Source of the DNA: Lachnospiraceae bacterium
Lineage (GTDB): Bacteria; Bacillota; Clostridia; Lachnospirales; Lachnospiraceae
Length of the DNA: 64,000 nucleotides
Assembly: GCA_910575155.1 (NCBI GenBank)
Contig: CAJTDX010000012.1
Location: 16,830-80,829 of the forward strand
Reading direction: 5' to 3'
Below the pieces are notes generated by a model that had not been told where the DNA came from, did not search any database, and saw only the letters and a program-made list of their open reading frames with translations. This document shows, piece by piece, positions 53,103 through 62,289 of this stretch (positions are counted from its first letter, which is position 1; each line of letters begins with the position of its first letter). A program made the translations under genes and the position numbers.

Positions 53103-54640
53103 CTCTTTAATATTCCTTTTACTTTTAATAAATAATAAAAAAGTTCTTCACTATTCAAAAAAACAATGATGTTAATAATCAAATCAATCACACAATACAG
53201 AATCCCTATACAAACAAAAGAAATCCATCCTGTTATATATACATTAAGTTTTAAAATATTATTTACAATAAAACAAAAAAACGTCGCTAAAATACATTTA
53301 AGAATCAATTTCATGTATCTGTTCATACCATATTCAAAATATACACGATATAAAATAATAAGACGTGTAACCCAATAAATCAGCAAAGCAACTGCCGTCC
53401 CAAGAAGAACGCCTGCCGTTCCCCATTGATAAACCATAATAACAGATAAGACAATATTTACGATTGCTGACAAAACAACATATTTTTTATCAAAATGAAA
53501 GTAACCTAATGCCCCAAACAACAAACTAATTGGATACATTAAAACAAAAATATACACATTTACAGCAAATAAAAATGTGGTATCTATACATAATATATAT
53601 GTCTTATCCAGCCAAAGCTCTATAAAATTATCCACAATAGAAAATGCAGCACTGGCAAATATGCTTCCAATCACTTGAGACAAAAAAGTCAGATTAAGAA
53701 TCACACTCTCAATATTTCTTGTATCCTTTTCACAAAAAATTTTATTTCCCAGCGATGCACTTATTGCATTAAATGCTGTTAATATCATGTTCTGAAACGA
53801 AATGAAAACAGAACGGTAATTCTCCATCATTCCTGTTTTGTCAGAACCTAAAATCGTTGATACCACCAGCGCATCTGTACTATTAAGAACGTATCCTCCA
53901 ATCTTCGACATAATAACATTTTTTAAATCCTTAACAAAATTTTTAACAAATTCTGAAGTATGGTTACTTCTGTTCGCACAAATCTGCGGATAAAAATGTT
54001 TACAATAACTACTAATAATCAAATTCGATATCACTACCTGCATAATTAAAGCAAATAAATATAAATAGTAGTTTTTTAACCAAACCATACAGATAATCTG
54101 TACTCCACTCGTCACAATGAGACAGATCCAATCTACTGCCGCATTCACATAATGTCTTTGAGTAACAGTTAAAATAATACGTCTATACGAAAAAAAGTAT
54201 GTTGCTACAGTCGACATCAACTGCAAGAAATATATGATTGCAAAGTAAAAAATTTTATTATACGTTGACCTTAATATAAGTGGTAAAAAAGGGATTGCAC
54301 AACAGCCTGCAAGTAAAACAAAAGCGCCTATTCCTCTATATAATGTTTTATATAAATAAATGTATGAGTTAACAATTTTATAGTCTCTTTTGGCAACCGG
54401 TTCATATAATTTATACGTAATTGCCGTTCCAACACCCAGCTCTGCCAAATTCAACATTCCAAACACGCCATTAAAAGCAGCATTATATCCCAGAACCTCT
54501 AAGCCAAAAGCCTGTACAAAATATCTTCTCATTATAAAATGCAACAACATACCTGTAAGACTAAAAAAAACAGATATCGCTGAATTACCGGCTGCATACC
54601 TTACTCTGGACTTTTCTTTAAATTCATTTAATTTTTTCAT
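53099..54640 (-). CDS. wzx: Wzx-type polysaccharide flippase
   Basis: A 513-aa multi-pass protein with about fourteen hydrophobic helices, of the MOP/oligosaccharidyl-lipid flippase group. The N-terminal FSLTGMLLHFIMRRYFVQAFGLEVLGYNAAFNGVFGMLNLAELGVGTAITY is the typical start of Wzx proteins. The C-terminal half keeps six helices. It exports the lipid-linked repeat unit across the membrane before Wzy polymerisation. Confidence 0.92.
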   Translation of the reverse strand: MKKLNEFKEKSRVRYAAGNSAISVFFSLTGMLLHFIMRRYFVQAFGLEVLGYNAAFNGVFGMLNLAELGVGTAITYKLYEPVAKRDYKIVNSYIYLYKTLYRGIGAFVLLAGCCAIPFLPLILRSTYNKIFYFAIIYFLQLMSTVATYFFSYRRIILTVTQRHYVNAAVDWICLIVTSGVQIICMVWLKNYYLYLFALIMQVVISNLIISSYCKHFYPQICANRSNHTSEFVKNFVKDLKNVIMSKIGGYVLNSTDALVVSTILGSDKTGMMENYRSVFISFQNMILTAFNAISASLGNKIFCEKDTRNIESVILNLTFLSQVIGSIFASAAFSIVDNFIELWLDKTYILCIDTTFLFAVNVYIFVLMYPISLLFGALGYFHFDKKYVVLSAIVNIVLSVIMVYQWGTAGVLLGTAVALLIYWVTRLIILYRVYFEYGMNRYMKLILKCILATFFCFIVNNILKLNVYITGWISFVCIGILYCVIDLIINIIVFLNSEELFYYLLKVKGILKR

Positions 54641-54685
54641 ATGGTTATAACACTGACCTCCACATAAAACTCATGGTTATAAGAA

Positions 54686-55141
54686 TTACAGAATCTTGTC
54701 CATTATAATCAACTGTCCATCATAGCTGCGAAGCACAAATTCATTCTTTTTATATAATTTCAGAGCAATCTGATTTGTATTTAAAACTCTTAAATATATA
54801 TGTGATAAATTCATACCTCTCGCTTCCATTTCTATACATTGCATCATCTTATAACCAATCCCTTTACCCCAATATTCCTTTTCACCGATGTATCCAAAAT
54901 ACTCGGCTGATTTCCTTTCAAAATCAATGTGCTTCAATCCCACTACTCCTACAGGAAATCCGTCGGCAGTTACTCCTTTTACCAGATAATCATCGCGTTC
55001 TTTTAAACCATCAAACCATTTCTTCTGTCCTTCTCTGCTGATATCCGGAGTCATTGTAAGTTCTTTTATTTCCCGGTCATTCAGCCACTTATACGATGCC
55101 TCCAGGAACACAGTGTCATATTCTACTAATTTAACATCCAT
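54686..55141 (-). CDS. GNAT acetyltransferase of glycan locus
   Basis: A 151-aa RimJ/L-type GNAT. SYKWLNDREIKELTMTPDISREGQKKWFDGL, YFGYIGEKEYWGKGIGYKMMQC (acetyl-CoA loop) and YLRVLNTNQIALKLYKKNEFV are its motifs. This type is common in amino-sugar pathways, where it acetylates the 3- or 4-amino group made by an aminotransferase. With FdtA/FdtB in the same locus it is the best candidate for N-acetylation of that sugar. Confidence 0.85.
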   Translation of the reverse strand: MDVKLVEYDTVFLEASYKWLNDREIKELTMTPDISREGQKKWFDGLKERDDYLVKGVTADGFPVGVVGLKHIDFERKSAEYFGYIGEKEYWGKGIGYKMMQCIEMEARGMNLSHIYLRVLNTNQIALKLYKKNEFVLRSYDGQLIIMDKIL

Positions 55142-55147
55142 TTTTTT

Positions 55148-55354
55148 ACCATCCTATATTTTCTTTTCGTTGTGGTATGATATTCTTCCATGGATACACT
55201 ACCTGAGTGATATATTTTTCTGAAGGCAGTTTCATCAACTTCCACTGATATTTAACCGCCGGAGTAATATCTTTCATGATTGAAATATTTCGTCCAAGCG
55301 TCCTTAACAGTTTTTACCTCTTCTTTTGCCGTCCGTCTTACTGAACCATCCTTA
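55148..55354 (-). other. Short frame remnants with a dispersed repeat
   Basis: Two open minus-strand stretches without start sites lie between the FemAB-like and GNAT genes. One runs to a TAA in the repeat (KEEVKTVKDAWTKYF). The other ends at TAA 55150-55148 (KYQWKLMKLPSEKYITQ), in a frame that crosses the repeat at 55247-55270. Both look protein-like and may be a decayed gene, perhaps with a LicD-like MKLP end, but no family is certain. Confidence 0.35.
55247..55270 (-). repeat. Dispersed repeat, copy A
   Basis: The minus strand carries TTACTCCGGCGGTTAAATAT, identical to part of 63773-63796 and, with one mismatch, to 63724-63745. Confidence 0.65.
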
Positions 55355-56290
55355 ACTTATAGACTTGACAAACTGCATCTTTGTACTAATCTCACAGCCG
55401 ATACTTTTTTTAAAATCGCATAAACCATAGTTCGGTATGCCATTCTCTGTAGATGGTCCAATATCCAAAAATTTCAATCCTTTTTCTCCATAATGCTGAA
55501 TCAGTTTATACGCCAGGTAATTAATTGATTTTTGTTCAGAAAATCCAGGAACATCCCCCCAGTAAATAACCTGAACGATTTCTTCTGTAACATAAAACAC
55601 CTGGGCTGCTGCAATATTTTTTCCGCCAAACGAAACAAGAAAAAAATCATGCGGCACTATTTTTATGGTATTCAACACTTGCTCAAAACTCATTCTCAAA
55701 GGATACCCTTTAGACTCACGATTAATTTTAATCACTTCATACGCCATTCTAATCTGTTCCTCGCTGTCACAACAGCTAAAATACAAATCACTTTTCAAGG
55801 CAATATTTAAATTTTTTCTCCCATTGCGCGGCAGCTTTTCCCTGTAATCATCCGCATAAACTTTTGATAAATCAAAGGCATAATTTAAATCTATATGCTT
55901 CAGACTGAAACCTTTTCGTAAAAAAATATTCTGTGTGGCGGAAACCAGATTGGGGGCATAAAAATTGGGAGGCAGCGTCAGGCTGATTTCGTTCCACTGC
56001 TCCTTTTGTGCTAAATTAAGCATACAATCAACAGCCTGCTCCAACTGTTCGATACTCCAATTCTCTCTTACTGGCTCAATCATTGCAAAAGGAGCAGAGA
56101 ACGGCGCTCTGTATGAATTTCTCTTTCCTCCCACACATAGTCCAAACCTGTTTTTGGTATCTCTGAACAAGAAATATCTTACATTTTCAACTTTATCTGA
56201 GTTCAATTCATTAAAACCTACACTGTCAAAAATCAGGTTCGCTTTTATGCTCTTTTGATATTCCTCACTGCCTGTTTCAAATACTTCCAT
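55352..56290 (-). CDS. FemAB-like acyltransferase
   Basis: A 312-aa GNAT-fold protein of the FemAB/BioF2-like group: NAFDLSKVYADDYREKLPRNGRKNLNIALKSDLYF-type central region, AAAQVFYVTEEIVQVIYWGDVPGFSEQKSINYLAYKLIQ and FLDIGPSTENGIPNYGLCDFKKSIGCE. FemAB-like members in capsule loci attach acyl or aminoacyl groups to glycans. ATG 56290 has GGAGAG five bases ahead; an earlier ATG at 56341 lies inside the upstream gene. It follows the FdtA gene by 13 bp. Confidence 0.8.
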   Translation of the reverse strand: MEVFETGSEEYQKSIKANLIFDSVGFNELNSDKVENVRYFLFRDTKNRFGLCVGGKRNSYRAPFSAPFAMIEPVRENWSIEQLEQAVDCMLNLAQKEQWNEISLTLPPNFYAPNLVSATQNIFLRKGFSLKHIDLNYAFDLSKVYADDYREKLPRNGRKNLNIALKSDLYFSCCDSEEQIRMAYEVIKINRESKGYPLRMSFEQVLNTIKIVPHDFFLVSFGGKNIAAAQVFYVTEEIVQVIYWGDVPGFSEQKSINYLAYKLIQHYGEKGLKFLDIGPSTENGIPNYGLCDFKKSIGCEISTKMQFVKSIS

Positions 56291-56303
56291 CTTGTCTCTC
56301 CAA

Positions 56304-56723
56304 TTACAAATTTCTGCAAATCTCCATTTGAAAATCCTCATAATTTCTTATGTATTCATCCGGATCATAATGTTCACTTGACAGAACAAGCAAAACCGAA
56401 TCCGCACTAAAATCATACATATCTTTCCAAACCATAGTTGGAATATATATACCTGTATGAGGCCTGTTCAAACAAAAAATCGCCTCATTACCCTCTCCGT
56501 CTTTTACTCTCACCTTACTTGTTCCAGCCACATTAATTAAAACAAATTCCGATCTTCTGTTCGCATGCTGCCCCCGCACAACCTCTTTGTCTGATCCATA
56601 AATATAAAAAGCTCTTTTTATTTCAAATGGAATATCCTTTGTTCCCTCGACAATGACCAGATGGCCTCTTTCATCACCGTGCTGCGGAAATTCAAGCATT
56701 TGTACTTTATTTATGTTATGCAT
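56304..56723 (-). CDS. fdtA: FdtA-like dTDP-sugar 3,4-ketoisomerase
   Basis: A 139-aa cupin (WxcM-like). DERGHLVIVEGTKDIPFEIKRAFYIYG, VVRGQHANRRSEFVLINVAGTSKV and HTGIYIPTMVWKDMYDFS are the family motifs; His in GQHANR is the expected catalytic residue. FdtA converts dTDP-4-keto-6-deoxyglucose to the 3-keto sugar; QdtA is the alternative with a different stereochemistry. It lies 2 bp after the FdtB-like gene. RmlA/RmlB, which supply the substrate, are not in this window. Confidence 0.85.
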   Translation of the reverse strand: MHNINKVQMLEFPQHGDERGHLVIVEGTKDIPFEIKRAFYIYGSDKEVVRGQHANRRSEFVLINVAGTSKVRVKDGEGNEAIFCLNRPHTGIYIPTMVWKDMYDFSADSVLLVLSSEHYDPDEYIRNYEDFQMEICRNL

Positions 56724-56725
56724 AT

Positions 56726-57829
56726 CTAATCCCCCCTGAATTTATTAATACAATCTACTACGTAATCTATTTCCTTCTCTGTCATACCATTGTAAACAGG
56801 AATAGACAGCACTGTATCCGCCAGCCTCTCAGTAATTGGAAAATCACCTTTTTGATATCCCAAACCAATATATGCTTCGGCCAAATGCGGAGGCACAGGA
56901 TAATGGATAATCGTTCCTATTTTCCTCTCTTTTAAATAATTTATTAATTCATCCCTGAATATTGTCTGCAGCACAAATTGATGCCACACACACCTGCATT
57001 CTTTTCGGGGAATTGGAAGTTGAATCAGTTCATTATTTATTTCTTCAATGTATCTGGCTGCGATTGCTTCCCTTTCTTGTGTCAGTTCCTCCAAATGTCT
57101 CAGTTTTACCCGGAGCAATCCTGCCTGCAGTTCATCCAGACGTGAATTAACGCCTGCAACTTTGTTGTAATATCTCTTTTCACTTCCATAATTTCTAAGA
57201 ATTCTAATTTTATCAGCCAACTCTTCATGATCTGTCACAACTGCCCCTGCATCCCCAAAAGCGCCCAGATTCTTCGAAGGATAAAAGGAAAAACATCCTA
57301 TATCTCCAAATGTACCTGTCATCTTTCCGTGATATTCCGCGCCATGCGATTGCGCACAATCTTCTATTAATCTCAAATTATATTTCTTACATAAATCCAC
57401 GATCCCCTGCATTTCACATGGAATTCCATATAAATGAACGACTAAAATTGCCTTTGTTTTTTTTGTAATCTTTTTTTCTATCTTATTAAGATCTATGCCA
57501 AAAGACTCGTCTGGCTCTACAAATATAGGCTTTGCCCTGTTAGAAGTAATCCCAATGACGCTGGCAATGTATGTGTTCCCCTGTACGATCACTTCATCAC
57601 CTTCGCCAATATTTAATGCCCGAAAAGCGAGAATTAAGGCATCTAAGCCAGAAGCCAGTCCTACACAATATCTGCTTCCAACATACTGTGCCCATTCATC
57701 CTCAAACTGTTTCAATTCTTGTCCAAGAATATACCATCCGGAGCGCATTACCTCTATGACTTTTTCTTCATATTCTTCCTGGTAAAGCTGAAATCCTCTG
57801 CCAAGATTATTTGTCATTATATCTTTCAA
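56726..57829 (-). CDS. fdtB: FdtB-like PLP-dependent sugar 3-aminotransferase
   Basis: A 367-aa DegT/DnrJ/EryC1/StrS enzyme. The PLP Lys lies in GCFSFYPSKNLGAFGDAGAVV. GLASGLDALILAFRALNIGEGDEVIV, DCAQSHGAEYHGK and the NSRLDELQAGLLRVKL region are conserved. With FdtA it makes dTDP-3-amino-3,6-dideoxyhexose. I place the start at TTG 57829, because AAGGAAGG lies seven bases before it and the LicD stop lies upstream. An ATG 84 bases further upstream would sit inside licD. Confidence 0.92.
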   Translation of the reverse strand: MKDIMTNNLGRGFQLYQEEYEEKVIEVMRSGWYILGQELKQFEDEWAQYVGSRYCVGLASGLDALILAFRALNIGEGDEVIVQGNTYIASVIGITSNRAKPIFVEPDESFGIDLNKIEKKITKKTKAILVVHLYGIPCEMQGIVDLCKKYNLRLIEDCAQSHGAEYHGKMTGTFGDIGCFSFYPSKNLGAFGDAGAVVTDHEELADKIRILRNYGSEKRYYNKVAGVNSRLDELQAGLLRVKLRHLEELTQEREAIAARYIEEINNELIQLPIPRKECRCVWHQFVLQTIFRDELINYLKERKIGTIIHYPVPPHLAEAYIGLGYQKGDFPITERLADTVLSIPVYNGMTEKEIDYVVDCINKFRGD

Positions 57830-57863
57830 ACTGATTCCTTCCTTAATTTTATAACTGCCAGAT

Positions 57864-58691
57864 TTACAGCTGCTTCCAACAGGCATAAAAATCATGGTTG
57901 CTGACCTGCTCATCCTTCGGCGGCAATTTCATATAATCTCCATACCATCTCGTCAGAAATAAATCATAATTTTTAAATCCTGTGACTTTTAAGTGTTCAA
58001 ACTGATACTCTGTTAATTGTTCAAATTCCTTTGCTTCAAAAACATTCGCTTGCCTTTTGTGGAAATTCTCCCCTAAAAACATATTGTTTGCCATATATTC
58101 ACTATTCGCAAATAAATACTTTTTCGCTCTCCGATTCATCTCCATGGAAAATAGTCTGGCGAGCATCGTTTTATTACAAAGTTTCCTGGCAGGACGTAAG
58201 AGCGGCGCTGTTTTGCTATAGGCTGCACATTCACAAAAACTCCATCCCTTTTCCAGCAAAATAGACGTCTTAAACATTCTGTCGCGTTTTCTTTTCTTGT
58301 CCGGAACTCCATCATATACAAAAATATCCATATATACCCCTAATACAACCCGGGATGCATGTTCTTTTTCATACAAACTGGTCTTTGTATGGATAATCTT
58401 TGCCAGAGGGGCCATAAATTTTTCTTCCACTTCAATGGATATAAATCTATGTTCCGCTTTTAACTGATGATTTGCAATTTCTATAAACTTTTCATAATCG
58501 GGCCTTGGCATAATGATGTCTATATCATCATCCCATGGAATAAAACCTCCATGCCTTACTGCCCCCAATAATGTACCAAACGCAATAGAATATTTTAAGT
58601 TATTCCTTTTACAGACCTCATGGAAATCTTCCAAAATTTCTGTCTCTAATTGTCTTAGCTCTTCTATCGTTAATTCCTGTTTCGCACTCAT
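57864..58691 (-). CDS. licD: LicD-family phosphocholine transferase
   Basis: A 275-aa LicD protein. FGTLLGAVRHGGFIPWDDDIDIIMPR (about 34-59) is the diagnostic nucleotidyltransferase-fold motif with the Asp triad, and RWYGDYMKLPPKDEQ closes the domain. LicD enzymes move phosphocholine from CDP-choline to a sugar. It connects to the choline uptake and activation genes 8-13 kb away on the same strand. ATG 58691 is chosen; a GTG at 58715 overlapping the upstream stop is the alternative. Confidence 0.92.
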   Translation of the reverse strand: MSAKQELTIEELRQLETEILEDFHEVCKRNNLKYSIAFGTLLGAVRHGGFIPWDDDIDIIMPRPDYEKFIEIANHQLKAEHRFISIEVEEKFMAPLAKIIHTKTSLYEKEHASRVVLGVYMDIFVYDGVPDKKRKRDRMFKTSILLEKGWSFCECAAYSKTAPLLRPARKLCNKTMLARLFSMEMNRRAKKYLFANSEYMANNMFLGENFHKRQANVFEAKEFEQLTEYQFEHLKVTGFKNYDLFLTRWYGDYMKLPPKDEQVSNHDFYACWKQL

Positions 58692-58708
58692 TCCAATTCT
58701 CTTATGAA

Positions 58709-59920
58709 CTAACACCCATGTATGAATAAATTTATTTTTCCTAAAACATAATTTATTTTATATCCTGTCTGTTCCAACACTGAGTGTTTGTTGTTCCCTT
58801 TCTTTAATTTATCCAGCCTGTTTACAAAATTTTCTATACTATAGTAATCCCTGGCTGCAAAATATTCTTTCTTGCAAAATTCCAAATAATCTTCTTCTGA
58901 CAAATCTAAAATCTGAAGCAGTTCCCGCTCTATATTATGCAAACCTTCCTGATCAGACATATATCCCAAAATCTGCGGATTATCATTTAAAAATCCATCC
59001 CCCAGACATTCATATTGGTATGCCTGTACTCCTATCGATGGAAGCATAACAGAAGCGGCGTCTAAAATTCCCGTTCCCATCCCCACAAAAACGTATGTGT
59101 TTTTTAATAGATCCTTCACTTTGGTATATTCTATATTTCCAAATAATTTTATGTGAGACCTGGCTTCATCGTCCAGTTGTTCTATCTTTGCTCTCAGCTC
59201 ATCTTCTGACGCTCCTGAACCAATAATCCACAATTCCAATCCGTACTCCTGGTAATATTTGCAAAAAATATCTAATAAACCTATGACATATCCTTTAAAC
59301 GGAAAATCCATTCTTGTCATTGTGGAAATAATTTTTTTTCTTTTGCCAATACCAAGCGGATGTTCTTCAAAATAATACGGAAGCGGAAATACCTTACTGC
59401 CGGTATCCTGAAATTGCATTTCTAAATGATGTTCAGTTAACGCTACAATTCTTTGCTCCATAAACAGCAGCTCATTATTTTGGTCTATGGTTTTAACGTA
59501 CTTGGCGTTCAGCGAATTAATCAAGGAACATATTTTTTCGTAAATACCTCTGCCAGAACCGCCGCCTCTTATCAAACAGCGCTCATGAACTACATATAAA
59601 AATATATTTGTTTCTAAATGCTTTCTGACTCGTTTAACCTTCTCAGCGACGGAAAATATTTCATAACTGTAAACCCAGATTGTAACCTGCTTTGCTTTTT
59701 CAATCGTATTTTTTATTCTCCTGTACCAATTCGAACGCCTAGAAACAATTACTTCCATCCCCAATTCCTGAAATAAATGATAATTATCTAAATCATTAAT
59801 TTCCTCGCAAACGTATATAATCCTGAATCCTCTTTTTTGATATTCTCTGCTCAATCTATAAGATAAGGTAGCTGTTCCTCCGCTCATTCCGTATACAAAA
59901 AAAACACATGTTTCATCCAT
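58709..59920 (-). CDS. Glycosyltransferase (GT4-like)
   Basis: A 403-aa GT-B-type protein. YGMSGGTATLSYRLSREYQKRGFRIIYV starts the acceptor domain. TRMDFPFKGYVIGLLDIFCKYY and LWIIGSGASEDELRAKIEQL form the donor-side strand and helix, and ASVMLPSIGVQAYQYECLGDG contains the C-terminal E-x7-E-like region in variant form. Donor and acceptor cannot be inferred. It overlaps the polymerase gene by 8 bp. Confidence 0.85.
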   Translation of the reverse strand: MDETCVFFVYGMSGGTATLSYRLSREYQKRGFRIIYVCEEINDLDNYHLFQELGMEVIVSRRSNWYRRIKNTIEKAKQVTIWVYSYEIFSVAEKVKRVRKHLETNIFLYVVHERCLIRGGGSGRGIYEKICSLINSLNAKYVKTIDQNNELLFMEQRIVALTEHHLEMQFQDTGSKVFPLPYYFEEHPLGIGKRKKIISTMTRMDFPFKGYVIGLLDIFCKYYQEYGLELWIIGSGASEDELRAKIEQLDDEARSHIKLFGNIEYTKVKDLLKNTYVFVGMGTGILDAASVMLPSIGVQAYQYECLGDGFLNDNPQILGYMSDQEGLHNIERELLQILDLSEEDYLEFCKKEYFAARDYYSIENFVNRLDKLKKGNNKHSVLEQTGYKINYVLGKINLFIHGC

Positions 59921-61196
59921 AGCTTACCTTCCCTTCTATTTTCTGCGAAGGCGCTCTGTCAAACATTATATAAATGCCCATAAAAATCATCCATATATCT
60001 GAACTAAATACCGAAGCACAACACGACAATGCCAAAATATATAACGTAAATATTTTCAAAAAATAATTTTTGCTTAGCAATTTATAAAAAATCAGCAAGA
60101 AAAAAATCAACCCTGTCAGTCCAACAGAACAAAGAATATAAGCTATGCTGTTCATATAATCTGAGTCTGCATATGAATTCAACGCGCTTGTAGACTGCAT
60201 ATAGGAAGATATGTTTCCAAACCCAACTCCAAATAATTTTTCCCGCAATGGAAACTTTGAATATATTTCAAAACCTCTGCTCACCCTATAGGCAAAGGAA
60301 GAATTACTGTCCATAATAGTGGCAAAGCTTAATTTTCCGAGTAATATTGTAAAAACATTTAATTTTCTAATTATATATAGAAACGCAAGCAGACAAACAG
60401 GTATTAGAACTGCATAATTTTTCATTAAATTTGCTGGAACATAACGTTTGAACAATGTCGTCAATACCCAATGCACCCATATCAGAACCGTAAAAATAAT
60501 TCCTATACTTGACGTTGACAAAATTGCTGCTCCTGAACAACAAACAGCCAGCCAAAAGCTTTTTCTGTCGTTTACATTTTTTTCTCCATTACGATCATAC
60601 AAAAACAGTAAAATTCCAACCAACGCATATTGAACAAAATGCGCTGGTTCTGAAAAACATCCTGAAGCTCTAAAATAGTAACTTCCGGAATGTGCGACAA
60701 GCGAACGATACATTTTGTCATACGTTTCACCATTTGATAAAGGCACCACTGGCAGAATCAACAAAGTAACCCTGCCGAAAAACATATACAGTATTGTTTG
60801 TGCATATATGATAATTGCATTGGCAATAGTAAACCTTTTTATAATTTGTATTCCATATTCAAAATCCAAACACTTTGGAATATACATAATAACAATAACG
60901 GCATAAAAAGCAACCCGCGCTATACTTGAAATTGCACCTGCTCCCTCGCCTTTCTCACCTATGAAACATGTGTCAAGCAGCGACATGGCAGTTACTGCAA
61001 TCATAAATATGAAGTAATATTTTATTTCTTTAAAAAATCTGATTCTTTGGCAAAATCTTACATAAAAGACTGCATATGCTAATATACACAGATCTCCAAA
61101 TCCAAGAAGTCCTCCTGTCTGGTAGGAATAAATATTAAGTATTGGCCAAAAACATAAAAGAACTGTAAATATTTTTTTATTCATCTTCCTTACCAT
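59913..61196 (-). CDS. wzy: Wzy-like O-antigen polymerase
   Basis: A 427-aa membrane protein with about ten to eleven helices and a large outside loop near residues 300-330 (SNSSFAYRVSRGFEIYSKFPLREKLFGVGFGN, the Wzy_C-like motif). It joins repeat units on the outer side of the membrane. The start overlaps the upstream glycosyltransferase by 20 bp, and M1 and M5 are both possible. No other candidate polymerase is in the window. Confidence 0.82.
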   Translation of the reverse strand: MVRKMNKKIFTVLLCFWPILNIYSYQTGGLLGFGDLCILAYAVFYVRFCQRIRFFKEIKYYFIFMIAVTAMSLLDTCFIGEKGEGAGAISSIARVAFYAVIVIMYIPKCLDFEYGIQIIKRFTIANAIIIYAQTILYMFFGRVTLLILPVVPLSNGETYDKMYRSLVAHSGSYYFRASGCFSEPAHFVQYALVGILLFLYDRNGEKNVNDRKSFWLAVCCSGAAILSTSSIGIIFTVLIWVHWVLTTLFKRYVPANLMKNYAVLIPVCLLAFLYIIRKLNVFTILLGKLSFATIMDSNSSFAYRVSRGFEIYSKFPLREKLFGVGFGNISSYMQSTSALNSYADSDYMNSIAYILCSVGLTGLIFFLLIFYKLLSKNYFLKIFTLYILALSCCASVFSSDIWMIFMGIYIMFDRAPSQKIEGKVSYG

Positions 61197-62277
61197 CCTT
61201 AATAAATTCTTTTACACTGGAGTAAAATACTTTTTCTTCTTCATTAATTCTTTTTAATTCCGCCGCCGCTTCTTTTCTTAATAAATCTTCATCATATGTT
61301 AAATAGTATTGATATAATTTATCAGCAAATTCTGTATCTTTTATATCTATACCAATTCCAAGATTCAAGCTTTCCACTCTTTTACATTTACAGGAATCTG
61401 TTTCGACCAGTTGGGGAATTGCCCATTGCAGTCCGGAATAATATTTATTGGACATTGCATAATGAATTTCCGCTGAAAAACGACTATCTGCATACCCATA
61501 ACTATTATTCAAAATATCAACCTGCTTTAAAATTTCACCTATATTCTGATGATTAAAACCGCCGTAAAGAAACATATTTTTTATGTTTTTATCAGCTTTA
61601 TACTTTTTAAAACGATCCAGTTGCGGACCTGTCCCATAATAGCTTAATAGAAAACGATCATCATTAGCGAGTGCGTCTATAATATATTTCTGATGTTCAA
61701 AATACCTCAAAGCGCCTACAAATCCCACATTTATTTTGGATTCTTTGCGAATCTTTACTACTTTTTCTACAAGATCATCCTGTTTATTATGATTATGACA
61801 GACAATATAATCATGTCCTTTTAACAAAAATTCTTTAAAATATGGAGAAGAAATAATGGTATACTCTGAATTCTTAATAAGCCTGTTTTCAATTACTTTA
61901 AATAATCTTATATTTTCGTAAGAAAAATCACGTATATCAAATAAGTATTTCTTTCTATATTTATGCAAAAGAATATCAAACACAAAAAAAGCTGACAATG
62001 TTGTTAAAATCACTAACTTATCGTAGCCATTCTCTTTTATACAAAATTTACAAAAATTTCTGAATCCCCAAAAACCTTTTATTTTTTTTCGTTTCGGGAG
62101 ATCCAGCTTCATATGATTCCTATAAGCTTTACAGTTCACAGGAACATCTTTTTCATCCGCATCCCTGTTCCAAAATATAATTTCATATTCTATATCATTT
62201 TCCGTAAATATCTGCGTATATTTCTCAATAAAAGGTGCATACTTAATATCACCCATATATAAAATAGCTATCTTCAA
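61177..62277 (-). CDS. Glycosyltransferase of glycan locus
   Basis: A 366-aa GT-B-type protein: MKIAILYMGDIKYAPFIEKYTQIF at the start, INVGFVGALRYFEHQKYIIDAL starting the C-terminal domain, LLSYYGTGPQLDRFKKY and a GGFNHQNIGEILKQVDILNN segment. It lacks the full GT4 E-x7-E consensus. Donor is unknown. It lies between two other glycan genes with overlaps. Confidence 0.8.
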   Translation of the reverse strand: MKIAILYMGDIKYAPFIEKYTQIFTENDIEYEIIFWNRDADEKDVPVNCKAYRNHMKLDLPKRKKIKGFWGFRNFCKFCIKENGYDKLVILTTLSAFFVFDILLHKYRKKYLFDIRDFSYENIRLFKVIENRLIKNSEYTIISSPYFKEFLLKGHDYIVCHNHNKQDDLVEKVVKIRKESKINVGFVGALRYFEHQKYIIDALANDDRFLLSYYGTGPQLDRFKKYKADKNIKNMFLYGGFNHQNIGEILKQVDILNNSYGYADSRFSAEIHYAMSNKYYSGLQWAIPQLVETDSCKCKRVESLNLGIGIDIKDTEFADKLYQYYLTYDEDLLRKEAAAELKRINEEEKVFYSSVKEFIKDGKEDE

Positions 62278-62289
62278 CGTATTTACCTT

